Shown: piece after piece, positions 1 through 6,863 of the stretch
Layout of the letters: every line of letters begins with the position of its first letter
Numbering within the stretch: the first letter of the stretch is position 1
Assembly: GCA_937892865.1 (NCBI GenBank)
Contig: CALBJG010000157.1
Span: 1 to 7,859, forward strand
Origin: an uncultured Clostridia bacterium
Lineage (GTDB): Bacteria > Bacillota > Clostridia > Oscillospirales > Oscillospiraceae
Direction: 5' to 3'
DNA length: 7,859 bases
Notes under the pieces: model-generated
Database searches by the model: none
Told to the model about the DNA's origin: nothing
Seen by the model: the letters and a program-made list of their open reading frames with translations, nothing else
Translations under genes and position numbers: made by a program

Positions 1-932
1 CAGGGATTGCAGATAAATCCCTTGAAATCGTACTCCGGATAGCACGCCCTATAAACCTGGCGGGCTTTTTCGTAAGAAGCCTGACACGCTTCCTTGGTCA
101 GTTTGCCCCCATAGGGAATATGTACCATCAGCAAGGTATCTCCCGGGGCAAAAATACATTGCCATTCCTCTTTGGAAAGGCGGGTGCGTTTGTTTTCCGC
201 CAGGCAAGTGGTTTCATTCACTGCATAGCCTTCGTAGTAAGTGTCGGTCTCCACAAAGTCCGCATCGAAACTGCCTTCCTCATCGGTAAAGCCAATGGCG
301 CCCAACCGGTTTCCGGAGGCGTGAAGACGGGTAGAGCGCATCAAAATGCAGATCTTACCTTCCTTGTTTTGAAAGACAGACACATTCCGGTCAGCGCCCG
401 GATGGATCTCATACCGGAGCCTGCCCATAAACAAATTGTCGGTATAAAGATAGGCGCCATAATAAGAAAAAACCGTCTCCCCGAACCGGGGTACTTCCTG
501 CTCAAAACAGCCGGGAATATTCGTCCGGAAGAAAGAAAAGGTGTCAAAGATCACATCTTCCGGCACATTCCGTTTCCGCAGAGCATCCCGAGAGGGCTCG
601 ATATGACCCATGATCGGGAAAATACCCGCAAAATTCTCTGTCTTCGGCAGTTCAAGTTTGGGGAATGCATCTTTGCACCCCTTTTTCAGCCCAATGATGT
701 AGTAAATGGCTTTGGCAAAGGCGCAAAGGGCAGGATCCTTTACCACCCGGGAAAGGGCATTTAAGATCATTTCCCGCTTGTCCCCCAGCAACTGATAATC
801 ATCATCGATCTTGCAAATGTAGTCTTCCGTCAGCCACGCCGGCGTTGCGGGCATTTTTTCTGCGGCAGCCACCGCCTCTTCCCAAAAAGGCGACTCCAGG
901 TCGATCCCCAAAGTGTCTCTGATATCCGTCAT
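1..932 (-). CDS. Acyltransferase-domain protein (NAT_N/GNAT_C type), 3' end outside window
   Basis: About 310 codons are visible, starting at the ATG at 932-930 with AAGGAG (946-941) eight bases upstream; the frame is open to the left edge, so the C-terminus is missing. The protein starts MTDIRDTLGIDLESPFWEEA. Features recalled from the Firmicutes family with an N-acyltransferase N-terminal domain and GNAT-like C-terminal domain are present in order: DVIFDTFSFFR in the middle, FMGRLRYEI, LLMVHIPYGGKL followed by the ACQASYEKA helix, and YDFKGFICNP at the visible end, where the family usually continues with a Trp-containing motif. It is predicted soluble and cytosolic, with no signal peptide or membrane segment. 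The acyl donor and acceptor are unknown. It is divergent from sbcD with its own promoter, so no functional link to sbcDC is implied. Family assignment is from remembered motif order, not a search. Confidence 0.78.
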   Translation of the reverse strand, partial: MTDIRDTLGIDLESPFWEEAVAAAEKMPATPAWLTEDYICKIDDDYQLLGDKREMILNALSRVVKDPALCAFAKAIYYIIGLKKGCKDAFPKLELPKTENFAGIFPIMGHIEPSRDALRKRNVPEDVIFDTFSFFRTNIPGCFEQEVPRFGETVFSYYGAYLYTDNLFMGRLRYEIHPGADRNVSVFQNKEGKICILMRSTRLHASGNRLGAIGFTDEEGSFDADFVETDTYYEGYAVNETTCLAENKRTRLSKEEWQCIFAPGDTLLMVHIPYGGKLTKEACQASYEKARQVYRACYPEYDFKGFICNP

Positions 933-965
933 ACCAACCGCTCCTTTTTCCAAGATACTGCCCAC

Positions 966-974
966 ACTATACCA
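966..974 (-). promoter_or_regulatory. Extended -10 promoter element for the acyltransferase gene
   Basis: On the minus strand the bases read TGG then TATAGT (971-966), which is an extended -10 (TGn-TATAGT). It lies about 34 bases upstream of the start codon at 932, a normal distance for a short leader with the AAGGAG site. The -35 region (around 988-994) is a poor match, as is often the case with extended -10 promoters. Confidence 0.5.
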
Positions 975-1030
975 CAGTTTTTCCCTGTTGACTATACTTT
1001 TGTAAAATATATAACGGGGCTGGTGTTTTC

Positions 1031-1059
1031 TTGCTTTTTCGTCCCATCGCTGATATACT
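1031..1059 (+). promoter_or_regulatory. sigma-A type promoter for sbcDC
   Basis: TTGCTT (1031-1036), a 17-base spacer and TATACT (1054-1059) preceded by TGA (an extended -10) form a good housekeeping promoter. Transcription would start near 1066, leaving a roughly 20-base leader that contains GGGAGG (1074-1079), six bases before the sbcD ATG at 1086. A second candidate further upstream, TTGACT (988-993) with TATAAC (1010-1015) at 16-base spacing, could also contribute. Confidence 0.6.
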
Positions 1060-1085
1060 TAAGAAAACAAAACGGGAGGCAGCCT

Positions 1086-2222
1086 ATGAAACTGATCCAC
1101 CTTTCCGACCTGCATTTGGGCAAGCGGGTCAACGAAGTTTCCATGATCGAAGACCAGGAATATATCCTGCAGCAGATCCTTCGCATCATCAAAGAAGAAT
1201 CTGCCGATGCGGTTCTGCTCTGCGGTGATATTTACGATAAAAGCGTTCCCTCCGCCGAGGCGGTGACGCTGTTTGACCGGTTTTTGAACCGGCTGGCGCA
1301 GTTGCAGGTGAACGTGTATGCGATCAGCGGCAACCACGACAGCCCGGAGCGGCTGGCATTCGGCAACCGGCTGATGGAAGGGGCAGGGATTTATCTGTCC
1401 CCGGTGTACAGTGGCAATATCCAGCCGCTGCGCCTTTCCGATGAACACGGGGAAGTGGATTTCTGGCTGCTCCCCTTTATCAAACCTGCCCATGTAAAGC
1501 GTTTCTTCCCGGAAGAAAACATCGTTTCTTACACCGACGCCCTGGCTGTCGCCATCCGGCAAATGGAAATCGATACCACCCGGCGGAATGTGCTGCTGAC
1601 CCACCAGTTCGTCACCGGCGCGACCACCTGCGAATCCGAGGAGATCTCTGTAGGCGGCAGTGACAATGTAGATGCCTCTGTTTTTGCAGATTTTGACTAT
1701 GTGGCGCTGGGCCATATCCACGGCCCGCAAAATATCGGCTCTTCCAAAATCCGCTACTGCGGCACACCGCTGAAATACTCCTTCTCCGAAGCCGGACACT
1801 ATAAAAGTGTCACCGTAGTGGATCTAAAAGCAAAAGGCGCATTGGAACTGCACACCGTTCCCCTAACGCCCCTGCGGGATATGCGTATCATCCGGGGTAC
1901 TTTTGGGGAGGTAACAGACAAATCTTTCTATGAAGGCACAGCCGTGGAAGATTACCTGCAGGTGATCCTCACCGATGAAAACGATGTGCCGGAGGCTATC
2001 GGCAAACTGCGTATCCTCTACCCCAACATTATGAAACTGTCTTACGATAACACCCGCACCCGGGCAGATCAGTTGATCGACGGCGCGGAAAATGTGGAGC
2101 AAAAAACGCCTCTGCAACTGTTTTCTGAATTGTACGAACAGCAGAACAACCAGCCTATGACCGAGGAACAGACCCAGTTTGTCCGGGGGCTGATCGAGAA
2201 GATTTGGGAGGATGCGCAATGA
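1086..2222 (+). CDS. sbcD: Nuclease SbcCD subunit D (Mre11-like exonuclease)
   Basis: 378 residues. SbcD is the Mn-dependent calcineurin-like phosphoesterase subunit of the SbcCD complex, which cuts DNA hairpins and processes blocked double-strand ends in the cytosol. The metallophosphoesterase motifs are all present in order: DLH (D8, H10), GD (D48), GNHD (N83, H84), the LLTH histidine (H173) and GHIH (H210, H212), followed by an SbcD C-terminal/capping region to residue 378. The length is normal for the family. The start at 1086 is chosen because the typical N-terminus MKLIHLSDLHLG begins there and GGGAGG precedes it by six bases; the frame is open back to 1023, but that segment overlaps the promoter. 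The stop overlaps the sbcC start as ATGA (2219-2222), so the two are translationally coupled. Confidence 0.97.
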   Translation: MKLIHLSDLHLGKRVNEVSMIEDQEYILQQILRIIKEESADAVLLCGDIYDKSVPSAEAVTLFDRFLNRLAQLQVNVYAISGNHDSPERLAFGNRLMEGAGIYLSPVYSGNIQPLRLSDEHGEVDFWLLPFIKPAHVKRFFPEENIVSYTDALAVAIRQMEIDTTRRNVLLTHQFVTGATTCESEEISVGGSDNVDASVFADFDYVALGHIHGPQNIGSSKIRYCGTPLKYSFSEAGHYKSVTVVDLKAKGALELHTVPLTPLRDMRIIRGTFGEVTDKSFYEGTAVEDYLQVILTDENDVPEAIGKLRILYPNIMKLSYDNTRTRADQLIDGAENVEQKTPLQLFSELYEQQNNQPMTEEQTQFVRGLIEKIWEDAQ

Positions 2223-4981
2223 GACCGCTGAAATTGACCATCGCCGGTTTCGGTCCCTACGCAGGGACCCAGGAACTGGATCTTACCGACTTCGGCGCCG
2301 GCGGTCTTTATTTGATCACCGGCGATACCGGCGCAGGCAAAACCACAATTTTTGACGCCATCACCTTTGCCCTCTTTGGAGAGGCCAGCGGCGGCAACCG
2401 GACACCGGGTATGCTCCGGTCCAAGTATGCAAAACCGGAAGACCCCACATATGTGGAACTGACATTCGCCTACGACGGCAAGGTATATACCGTCAAACGC
2501 AACCCGGAATACGAGCGGGCAAAGAAAAGCGGCAACGGTTTTACCAAGCAGCTCCCGGAGGCGGAACTGACTTACCCCGACGGACATATCGTCACCAAAC
2601 TGAACGATGTGAGCAAAGCCATCAATGAGATCATCGGTCTGACCCGGGAGCAGTTTTCCCAGGTATCTATGATCTCCCAGGGAGATTTCCGCAAACTGTT
2701 GCAGGCGGATACCAAAGCGCGGCAGCAGATATTCCGGGATATTTTCGGCACTGCGCCCTATGTGACACTGCAAAACAGTTTGAAAGAGGAAGCAAACGCC
2801 CTTTCCCGGCAGATGGAAAATGCCGCCCTCAGCCGTCGGCAGTATATCAGCGGCATCGCCTGCAGTGAAGACTCTCTCCTTTTCCTGGATGTAAAGAAAG
2901 CCAAAGAGGGCGGTATGCTCACCGCCGATGTTATGGAACTTTTGGATAAACTCCTGGAAGAAGACCGGACAGCCCAGACCGCCCTTACCCAAACCCAGGC
3001 AGAAACAGAAACAAAACTGGAATCGGTAAATGCCCTGCTGACCAAGGCGGAAACTTACGAAAAGGCCAAGATCGCCCTTGCAGAAAACCAGGCAAAGGAA
3101 GCCGCCCAAACAGAGGCGCTCACAGCCGCCACCCAGGCGCTGACCGCTGCCCAGAGGACCGTACCGGAGCAGGAATCCCTGGGTAAACAGATCACCGAAA
3201 CCGAATTGCTCCTGCCCGCCTATGACGAATGGAATGAAAAAAGCGCTGACCTTGCCGGGAAACAAACCGCCTTGCAGGCAAGTCAGCAAAAGCAGACCGA
3301 TGCCAGGGATGCCATTGCCCTTTTGACAGAGGGCATCGCCGCTATGAAAGCGGAGCGGAAAGAACTGGAGTCTGTGGCCGCGGAAAAAGAGAAACGCCTC
3401 CGGGAAAAGCAGCAACTGCTGGATGAGCAGACCAAATTCCGGACGCTGGTGGCAAGTTTGGGCGCGCTGGATACCCAGCGGGAGCGGCTTGTGAAAAAGC
3501 AGACCGCCTACCGGAACGCAGAGGCGGTTTCTACCCAACTACGGCAAACTTACGAAGGGCTGAACAAGGCGTTTTTGGACGAGCAGGCAGGCATTCTGGC
3601 AAGCGCCCTGACAGAGGGCATCCCCTGCCCGGTGTGCGGCTCTACGGCGCATCCGAACCTGGCGAAAGTCTCCGCCGAAGCCCCCACGGAGGCGGCGGTG
3701 AAGAAAGCCAAAGAAGGCTATGAATCCGCCCAGGAAGATACCAACCGCGCCAGCGCCGATGCCAGCGCCCAAAAGGCCGTGGTCGCCACCACAGAGGAAA
3801 AACTCCTGCAGGAGATCAGCGCGCTGATGCCGGGAACGGCTCTGACAGATGCCGCCTCCGCCGCCCGGGAGAAGATACAAAACCTCACCGGACAGATCAT
3901 CATTTTGGAACAGCAAATCACCGAATTGGAAGCAAAAGAAGCCCGGCGGGATACCCTGGATCAGCAGATCCCCCAAAAGGAAACCGCCCTTACGGAGAAG
4001 CAGGCGGCAGAAATTACGGCAAAAGAGCAGACCGCTTCCCTCACCGCCGGTATTGGGGAACTGGAGAAACAAATCGCCCTTTTGACCCAAAAACTGCCCT
4101 TTGCCCAAAAAGCCGACGCGCAAAGTCATATAAATGTCCTGCTTCAGAAGCAAAACGGGCTGAAAAAAGCCCTTTTGGATGCAGAAACCGGCTATAATGC
4201 CTGCAAAGAGGCGCTAACGGGGACTCTCTCTGCCATCACCCAGTTAAAGACCCAGTTGGCAGAAACCTGCGAGATCAAAACCGAAGCGCTGGAAACGGAA
4301 AAACGATCTTTGACAGAGGAAAAAAGCGCCCTTGCCAAGGCGCAAAACGATCTGTATGCCCGACTCACCGCCAACCGTAATGTCCGGGCAAACCTTGCGG
4401 CCAAAGCCGCGGAAACTGCTCAGTTGGAGGCGCGACACGCCTGGGTGCGGGCGCTGTCTGACACTGCCAACGGCGCATTGACCGGCAAAGAGCGCATTAT
4501 GCTGGAAACCTATATCCAAACCACTTACTTTGACCGGATCTTACAGCGGGCAAACCTGCGCCTGCTGAAAATGTCCGGCGGACAGTACGATCTGAAACGC
4601 CGCCGCAAAGCGGAAAACAACCGGGGACAGAGCGGTTTGGAACTGGATATCATCGACCATGTCAACGGCACCGAGCGCAGTGTCAACACCCTTTCCGGCG
4701 GCGAAGCCTTCCTGGCTTCCCTGGCGCTGGCGTTGGGACTTTCCGACGAGGTGCAGATGTCCACCGGCATCAAACTGGATACCCTGTTTGTAGACGAAGG
4801 CTTCGGCTCTCTGGATGCGGAAGCATTGACCAAAGCCTATCACACCCTGGCAAGCCTCACGGAAGGCAACCGCCTGGTGGGCATCATCTCCCACGTGGTG
4901 GAACTGAAAGAGCGGATCGACAAACAGATCGTCGTCACCAAACACAACTTAGGCGGCAGCCACGCCACAGTAAAACTGTAA
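2219..4981 (+). CDS. sbcC: Nuclease SbcCD subunit C (Rad50-like SMC ATPase)
   Basis: 920 residues; the ATPase that clamps DNA and controls SbcD. The N-terminal half-domain has Walker A GDTGAGKT (residues 35-42) and a Q-loop region SQGDFRKLL with Q154. A long Ala/Gln/Glu/Lys-rich coiled coil covers roughly residues 200-740 and is split by the zinc hook CPVC (C470-C473) that joins two SbcC molecules. The C-terminal half-domain has signature LSGGE (825-829), Walker B ending in DE (D859, E860), D-loop GSLD (D866) and the switch histidine in ISH (H892). All catalytic elements are intact and the length is slightly under the Escherichia coli protein (about 1050) because the coil is shorter. The start at 2219 gives the family N-terminus MRPLKLTIAGFGPY with GGGAGG (2206-2211) seven bases upstream, inside sbcD. 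It forms an operon with sbcD. Confidence 0.97.
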   Translation: MRPLKLTIAGFGPYAGTQELDLTDFGAGGLYLITGDTGAGKTTIFDAITFALFGEASGGNRTPGMLRSKYAKPEDPTYVELTFAYDGKVYTVKRNPEYERAKKSGNGFTKQLPEAELTYPDGHIVTKLNDVSKAINEIIGLTREQFSQVSMISQGDFRKLLQADTKARQQIFRDIFGTAPYVTLQNSLKEEANALSRQMENAALSRRQYISGIACSEDSLLFLDVKKAKEGGMLTADVMELLDKLLEEDRTAQTALTQTQAETETKLESVNALLTKAETYEKAKIALAENQAKEAAQTEALTAATQALTAAQRTVPEQESLGKQITETELLLPAYDEWNEKSADLAGKQTALQASQQKQTDARDAIALLTEGIAAMKAERKELESVAAEKEKRLREKQQLLDEQTKFRTLVASLGALDTQRERLVKKQTAYRNAEAVSTQLRQTYEGLNKAFLDEQAGILASALTEGIPCPVCGSTAHPNLAKVSAEAPTEAAVKKAKEGYESAQEDTNRASADASAQKAVVATTEEKLLQEISALMPGTALTDAASAAREKIQNLTGQIIILEQQITELEAKEARRDTLDQQIPQKETALTEKQAAEITAKEQTASLTAGIGELEKQIALLTQKLPFAQKADAQSHINVLLQKQNGLKKALLDAETGYNACKEALTGTLSAITQLKTQLAETCEIKTEALETEKRSLTEEKSALAKAQNDLYARLTANRNVRANLAAKAAETAQLEARHAWVRALSDTANGALTGKERIMLETYIQTTYFDRILQRANLRLLKMSGGQYDLKRRRKAENNRGQSGLELDIIDHVNGTERSVNTLSGGEAFLASLALALGLSDEVQMSTGIKLDTLFVDEGFGSLDAEALTKAYHTLASLTEGNRLVGIISHVVELKERIDKQIVVTKHNLGGSHATVKL

Positions 4982-4990
4982 TATTTTTAG

Positions 4991-5015
4991 AAAAGCCCGG
5001 TTTTTCCGGGCTTTT
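4991..5015 (+). terminator. Rho-independent terminator after sbcDC
   Basis: A perfect 10-base stem (AAAAGCCCGG at 4991-5000 with CCGGGCTTTT at 5006-5015) encloses a TTTTT loop, ten bases after the sbcC stop. The 3' arm ends in four T and is followed by CCTTATTT. It separates sbcDC from the next promoter at 5055. Confidence 0.9.
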
Positions 5016-5054
5016 CCTTATTTCAACGGAGAAAAAACTTTTTCTTTTAGCGTA

Positions 5055-5083
5055 TTTACAATGCCGTGTCAATATAGTATAAT
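5055..5083 (+). promoter_or_regulatory. Strong sigma-A promoter for the MgtC-family gene
   Basis: TTTACA (5055-5060), a 17-base spacer and a perfect TATAAT (5078-5083). The stretch just upstream (about 5031-5050) is A/T-rich with A and T runs and could act as an UP element. Transcription would start near 5090, giving a roughly 24-base leader, too short for a magnesium-sensing leader like that of Salmonella mgtA. Regulation by Mg or phosphate is not visible. Confidence 0.85.
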
Positions 5084-5113
5084 AGCCCAATATAAAAGAA
5101 AGCAGGTGTTATT

Positions 5114-5782
5114 TTGGAGATTCGTGAAGTTACTTATCTTGCCGTAGCTCTGCGTGTAGTCATCGCCGTTATTTTAGGCGGACTCATCGGCTTGGAGCGT
5201 GGTATGAAGAACCGGGCAGCCGGTATGCGTACATATATGACCGTGTGCTTAGGCGCCTGCCTGGTAATGCTCACCAACCAATACATTTTCCAGGTCTACA
5301 GCGCAGGTGATCCGGTGCGTATGGGCGCGCAAGTGGTCAGCGGTATCGGCTTTTTAGGCGCCGGTACCATCGTAGTCACCCGCCGCAGTCAGATCAAAGG
5401 TCTGACTACCGCCGCAGGTCTGTGGGCGGCGGCAGGTGTAGGCCTTGCGCTGGGCATCGGCTTTTACGAGGCAGCAATTGCCGGCTCTCTGGCGATCTTC
5501 TTTGTTATGACCGTTTTGCAGGGTCTTGACAACCGTGTTCACAAAAAGACCAAATCCCTTACCGTTTACATCGAACTGGAAAAATCCACTACCTTCGGTG
5601 ATTTTGTCCGCAGTGTTCAGGATCTGTCCTTAGATGTGCGGGATGTCCAGCGGGAAGCCGGCGCAGAATCCGGCACCCGGGGCTATATCCTCACCGTAAA
5701 GGCGCAAAAGCGCCGCAACCACCTGGACCTGGTGGATGAACTCCGGGAACTCCCCGGCGTTGCCTTCATAGAGGATCTATAA
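5114..5782 (+). CDS. MgtC/SapB-family integral membrane protein
   Basis: 222 residues starting at TTG (5114-5116); AGGTG (5104-5108) precedes it and no in-frame ATG or GTG lies just upstream. The first 140 residues form the MgtC/SapB domain, with about five hydrophobic segments (roughly 9-26, 43-60, 70-88, 97-117, 119-139) and family motifs GLERG (26-30), AGMRT (36-40), MGAQVVSGIGFLGAGTI (70-86) and KGLTTAAGLWAAAGVG (95-110). Residues about 147-222 are a soluble ACT-like C-terminal domain. Members sit in the cell membrane. In Salmonella MgtC helps growth at low Mg and inhibits the F-type ATP synthase; in most Firmicutes the role is unproved. The gene is monocistronic, with its own promoter and a terminator after it. 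The family is certain but orthology to mgtC itself is not, so no symbol is given. Confidence 0.93.
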   Translation: MEIREVTYLAVALRVVIAVILGGLIGLERGMKNRAAGMRTYMTVCLGACLVMLTNQYIFQVYSAGDPVRMGAQVVSGIGFLGAGTIVVTRRSQIKGLTTAAGLWAAAGVGLALGIGFYEAAIAGSLAIFFVMTVLQGLDNRVHKKTKSLTVYIELEKSTTFGDFVRSVQDLSLDVRDVQREAGAESGTRGYILTVKAQKRRNHLDLVDELRELPGVAFIEDL

Positions 5783-5803
5783 TCCTTATAAGGCGCCATT
5801 GCC

Positions 5804-5878
5804 AGTTGTCAGTAGATGTGTCGGCTGCGCCGACGAATTATCATTATTTTGCAAAGCAAAATACCGCAACTATCAACT
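5804..5878. repeat. Nested palindromic element (MITE- or REP-like), 75 bases
   Basis: Between the MgtC-family stop and the shared terminator lie three inverted repeats, one enclosing the others. Imperfect outer arms are AGTTGTCAGTAG (5804-5815) and CAACTATCAACT (5867-5878), matching at 9 of 12 positions as inverted repeats. Inside are a perfect hairpin GTCGGC-TGC-GCCGAC (5820-5834) and a second, TATTTTGC-AAA-GCAAAATA (5845-5863). No coding frame is apparent. The layout suggests a small non-autonomous repeat. I recall similar CAACTATCAACT-type strings between genes in gut Clostridia, but copy number cannot be checked here. It differs in sequence from the 6335-6909 repeat family. Confidence 0.6.
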
Positions 5879-5914
5879 AAAAATCACCGCTTGCAACAGC
5901 AAGCGGTGATTTTT
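5879..5914. terminator. Bidirectional terminator between convergent genes
   Basis: A 16-base perfect stem (5879-5894 with 5899-5914, core ATCACCGCTTGC) closes on loop AACA, with A-rich 5' and T-rich 3' flanks. It therefore works as an intrinsic terminator on both strands: for the MgtC-family gene from the left and the DUF3786 gene from the right. The last base of the 3' arm is also the last base of the DUF3786 stop codon (5916-5914). Confidence 0.88.
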
Positions 5915-6714
5915 TACATATTGCCTTTAATTGTGGAGATGAGTATATCTCCCGCCACCACCCGGTCTTCCGGGGCGAAGCCATCTTCAAAATTGTCCGA
6001 ATACAGCACCTGGGCATTGGGCGGAAACTCATCATCCCCCTCCCAAACCATAATTTGCATACTGTAGCCGCCAATCAAATTAAACTGATAGCCCGCATCT
6101 CCGTGGTTCAGAGGCAATGCGCCCATTTTCTCGCAGGCAGCCTTGAATGCCGAAAGGCGCGTGCCAAAGGTAAACGCCGCCCGGGTCAGCACTCTGCCGG
6201 TGTAGGGTGTAATGTACAGTTCCCCCCAGGGCATCTCCCGGAATGTCTTCCAAGCGCCCTTCCCGGGAATCTGCTTGCTCTCCAAAAGATACCGCAGCAA
6301 AAAGGTCTGCACCGGCAACACCGGCGCGCCCAAGCCTTCTCCTTGAGGAGAAGGTGTCGCCGCAGGCGACGGATGAGGTGTCATAGCAAGGGCGGCTTCC
6401 TCTTGGGGTCCCCGCAAAGCCTGCTTTGTGGGGAAGAGGAGATGCCGAGATGCTGACGAAATTTCCTGCTCGCTGGAAATGGAGTATTGCATCTCGTGCT
6501 TCGACGATGTGGCAATCCGCGCTTCCTGACCGCACTTGCGAATCCCATACACCGGATGAGAAATGGCATATTCCGCGCCAAGCAGGTTTACATAAAACTC
6601 TTTTCCGTCCCACTTTGCGCCGGTTCGCGCCGCCATTTCTTCCGCATTGGCCTTGCAGAATAATTCTTCATAATGCCCAAAGGGCACTTCTTCCTTGTGA
6701 TTTTCCACTTGCAT
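5914..6714 (-). CDS. DUF3786 domain protein with an in-frame repeat-derived insert
   Basis: 266 residues from ATG 6714-6712, with AAGGAG (6726-6721) six bases upstream. The frame is open back to 6840, but that extension only translates a palindromic repeat. Residues 1-60 (ending LLGAEYAISHPVYGIRK) and about 131-266 (LPVQTFLLRYLL, AWKTFREMPWGELYITPY, MVWEGDDEFPP, VLYSDNFE) match my memory of DUF3786, a cytosolic family of unknown function in anaerobes, usually around 200 residues. Between them, about residues 64-130 are low-complexity and Ser/Pro/Gln-rich (for example TPHPSPAATPSPQGEG), encoded by the repeats at 6335-6378 and 6398-6496. No frameshift or stop is present, so the protein could be made with an extra surface loop, though folding is unproved. 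It is the last gene of the minus-strand set; no clear promoter of its own is seen. Confidence 0.85.
   Translation of the reverse strand: MQVENHKEEVPFGHYEELFCKANAEEMAARTGAKWDGKEFYVNLLGAEYAISHPVYGIRKCGQEARIATSSKHEMQYSISSEQEISSASRHLLFPTKQALRGPQEEAALAMTPHPSPAATPSPQGEGLGAPVLPVQTFLLRYLLESKQIPGKGAWKTFREMPWGELYITPYTGRVLTRAAFTFGTRLSAFKAACEKMGALPLNHGDAGYQFNLIGGYSMQIMVWEGDDEFPPNAQVLYSDNFEDGFAPEDRVVAGDILISTIKGNM
6335..6378 (+). repeat. Double-hairpin repeat, copy A (inside the DUF3786 gene)
   Basis: Hairpin 1: CCTTCTCCT (6335-6343) with AGGAGAAGG (6346-6354). Hairpin 2: GTCGCC-GCA-GGCGAC (6356-6370). The unit ends in GGATGAGG (6371-6378). It has the same architecture and much of the same sequence as copy B (6748-6794), sharing AAGGTG, GCCGCAGGCG and ACGGATGAGG. 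Read on the minus strand in the DUF3786 frame it encodes Pro/Ser-rich residues of about 112-127. Confidence 0.9.
6398..6496. repeat. Second palindromic block inside the DUF3786 gene
   Basis: Two adjacent stem-loops. The first pairs TCCTCTT (6398-6404) with AAGAGGA (6434-6440) and, after a GGGGT bulge, CCCCGCAAAG (6410-6419) with CTTTGTGGGG (6424-6433), with one G-T pair. The second pairs CGAGATGC (6446-6453) with GCATCTCG (6489-6496) and contains an inner stem ATTTCC (6461-6466) / GGAAAT (6475-6480). The block directly adjoins copy A and encodes residues about 73-106 of the DUF3786 protein without a stop. Its sequence differs from copies A-C, so it may be a different repeat family or the rest of a composite element. 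Confidence 0.65.
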
Positions 6715-6747
6715 ACTTTTCTCCTTAATGTTCCGCAACCCCCAATA

Positions 6748-6794
6748 CCTTCCCCCGGGGGGAAGGTGGCACGCCGCAGGCGTGACGGATGAGG
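6748..6794 (+). repeat. Double-hairpin repeat, copy B
   Basis: Hairpin 1: ACCTTCCCCC (6747-6756) with GGGGGAAGGT (6758-6767). Hairpin 2: CACGCC-GCA-GGCGTG (6770-6784), then ACGGATGAGG to 6794. It lies in the 163-base gap between the DUF559 stop and the DUF3786 start, about 20 bases upstream of the DUF3786 ribosome site, so it would sit in the leader of that gene's message. The stem arms differ from copy A in a pairing-preserving way (GTCGCC/GGCGAC against CACGCC/GGCGTG). Confidence 0.92.
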
Positions 6795-6863
6795 AACGGC
6801 GAAATCTTAACTTTCGGAATAGGTTTGAATCATACAGCAATTGTTTCGATTACCGCCCGTATT

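Noticed and set aside
120..764. 214-codon open frame on the plus strand
   Set aside because: It is antisense to the acyltransferase-family gene, which has a good ribosome site and family motifs; this frame has neither.
988..1015. Promoter TTGACT-16-TATAAC as the main sbcD promoter
   Set aside because: The downstream TTGCTT-17-TATACT with extended -10 has better spacing and -10; the upstream one is kept only as a possible secondary promoter.
1059..1799. 246-codon minus-strand frame inside sbcD
   Set aside because: Antisense shadow of SbcD, whose catalytic motifs are all in the plus frame.
2069..3538. 489-codon open frame on the minus strand inside sbcC
   Set aside because: It lies antisense to a complete SbcC with all its motifs, has low-complexity Phe/Gly/Leu/Gln-rich composition and no recognisable domain; it is a by-product of codon bias.
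3539..4153. 204-codon minus-strand frame within the sbcC coiled-coil region
   Set aside because: Antisense to the Ala/Glu/Gln-rich coil; Gly/Phe/Leu-rich composition typical of a shadow frame.
5804..5878. tRNA-like cloverleaf of 75 bases
   Set aside because: The length fits, but there is no T-arm consensus, no plausible anticodon loop and only an imperfect closing stem.
6715..6840. N-terminal extension of the DUF3786 frame
   Set aside because: It only translates repeat copy B and the spacer; the strong AAGGAG at 6726-6721 and the family-like sequence support the start at 6714.
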